Of a stretch of DNA of 38,462 nt, positions 38,383 to 38,462 are shown one piece after another. Positions within the stretch are counted from its first letter, which is position 1. Every line of letters begins with the position of its first letter. Source of the stretch: CAYLPU01 sp964385635 (GTDB taxonomy: Bacteria; Chloroflexota; Anaerolineae; B4-G1); NCBI GenBank assembly GCA_964385635.1, contig CAYLPU010000047.1:1-38462 (forward strand), given 5' to 3'. A model generated the notes under the pieces. That model made no database searches. It was not told where the DNA came from and saw only the letters and a program-made list of their open reading frames with translations. Both the position numbers and the translations under genes were made by a program.

Positions 38383-38462
38383 AATGGTCGCGCTAATTAT
38401 CAATCTAGGATATTTACCCCAAAAGTTGCACCAGTAGGTACTGTGTGAAGTTGACCTCCTCT

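Overview
The window looks like chromosomal DNA of a Chloroflexota bacterium, probably Anaerolineae-like. This is inferred from the moderately high GC, the gene families (heterodimeric ABC exporter, AroK-AroB fusion, propeller and vWA lipoproteins) and the many short dispersed repeats of types I associate with that group; no marker gene is present to prove it.

Layout. 1-1400 is debris: tandem repeats, a deleted integron-type integrase remnant, a possible transposase relic and a palindromic repeat. 1393-5269 holds a promoter and the two halves of a heterodimeric ABC exporter. 5538-8916 holds two lipoproteins (a beta-propeller and a vWA protein) and a small unknown protein. 9096-10986 is a probable type II restriction-modification pair. 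11082-22616 is an aromatic amino acid supra-operon: chorismate mutase, prephenate dehydratase, DAHP synthase, prephenate dehydrogenase, EPSP synthase, shikimate dehydrogenase, chorismate synthase, a shikimate kinase/dehydroquinate synthase fusion, type II dehydroquinase and an aminotransferase. It covers every step from erythrose-4-phosphate and PEP to chorismate, then the steps to Phe and Tyr. It is preceded by a promoter, a 39-codon leader peptide with a Phe/Tyr-rich stretch, and mutually exclusive antiterminator and terminator helices, which is a classical attenuator. A HigBA-type toxin-antitoxin pair sits antisense between aroA and aroE.

22683-38462 is a lower-GC defence and mobile region. 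An overlapping gene pair (nuclease-STAND ATPase, then a large repeat protein) looks like an Avs defence protein split in two, and it lies between two HsdS tail remnants of a collapsed type I restriction locus. From about 30.26 kb there is an array resembling integron cassettes. Three attC-like sites of about 130 bp share the same two extrahelical bases and show compensatory changes. They follow a NACHT-pentapeptide protein, a ubiquitin-like/unknown two-gene cassette, and a CHAT protease cassette. A promoter-bearing repeat (TTGTGC-17-TATAAT) precedes the cassettes and is followed by GTTRRRY-like junctions, which suggests repeated attI/Pc-like modules. A complete IS66-family element with an 8-bp target duplication sits just after the last attC-like site.

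The strongest points for follow-up are the Phe/Tyr attenuator, the attC-like sites with the promoter repeats, the ubiquitin-like cassette and the split Avs-like pair. All assignments come from reading the sequence; no database search or folding program was run.
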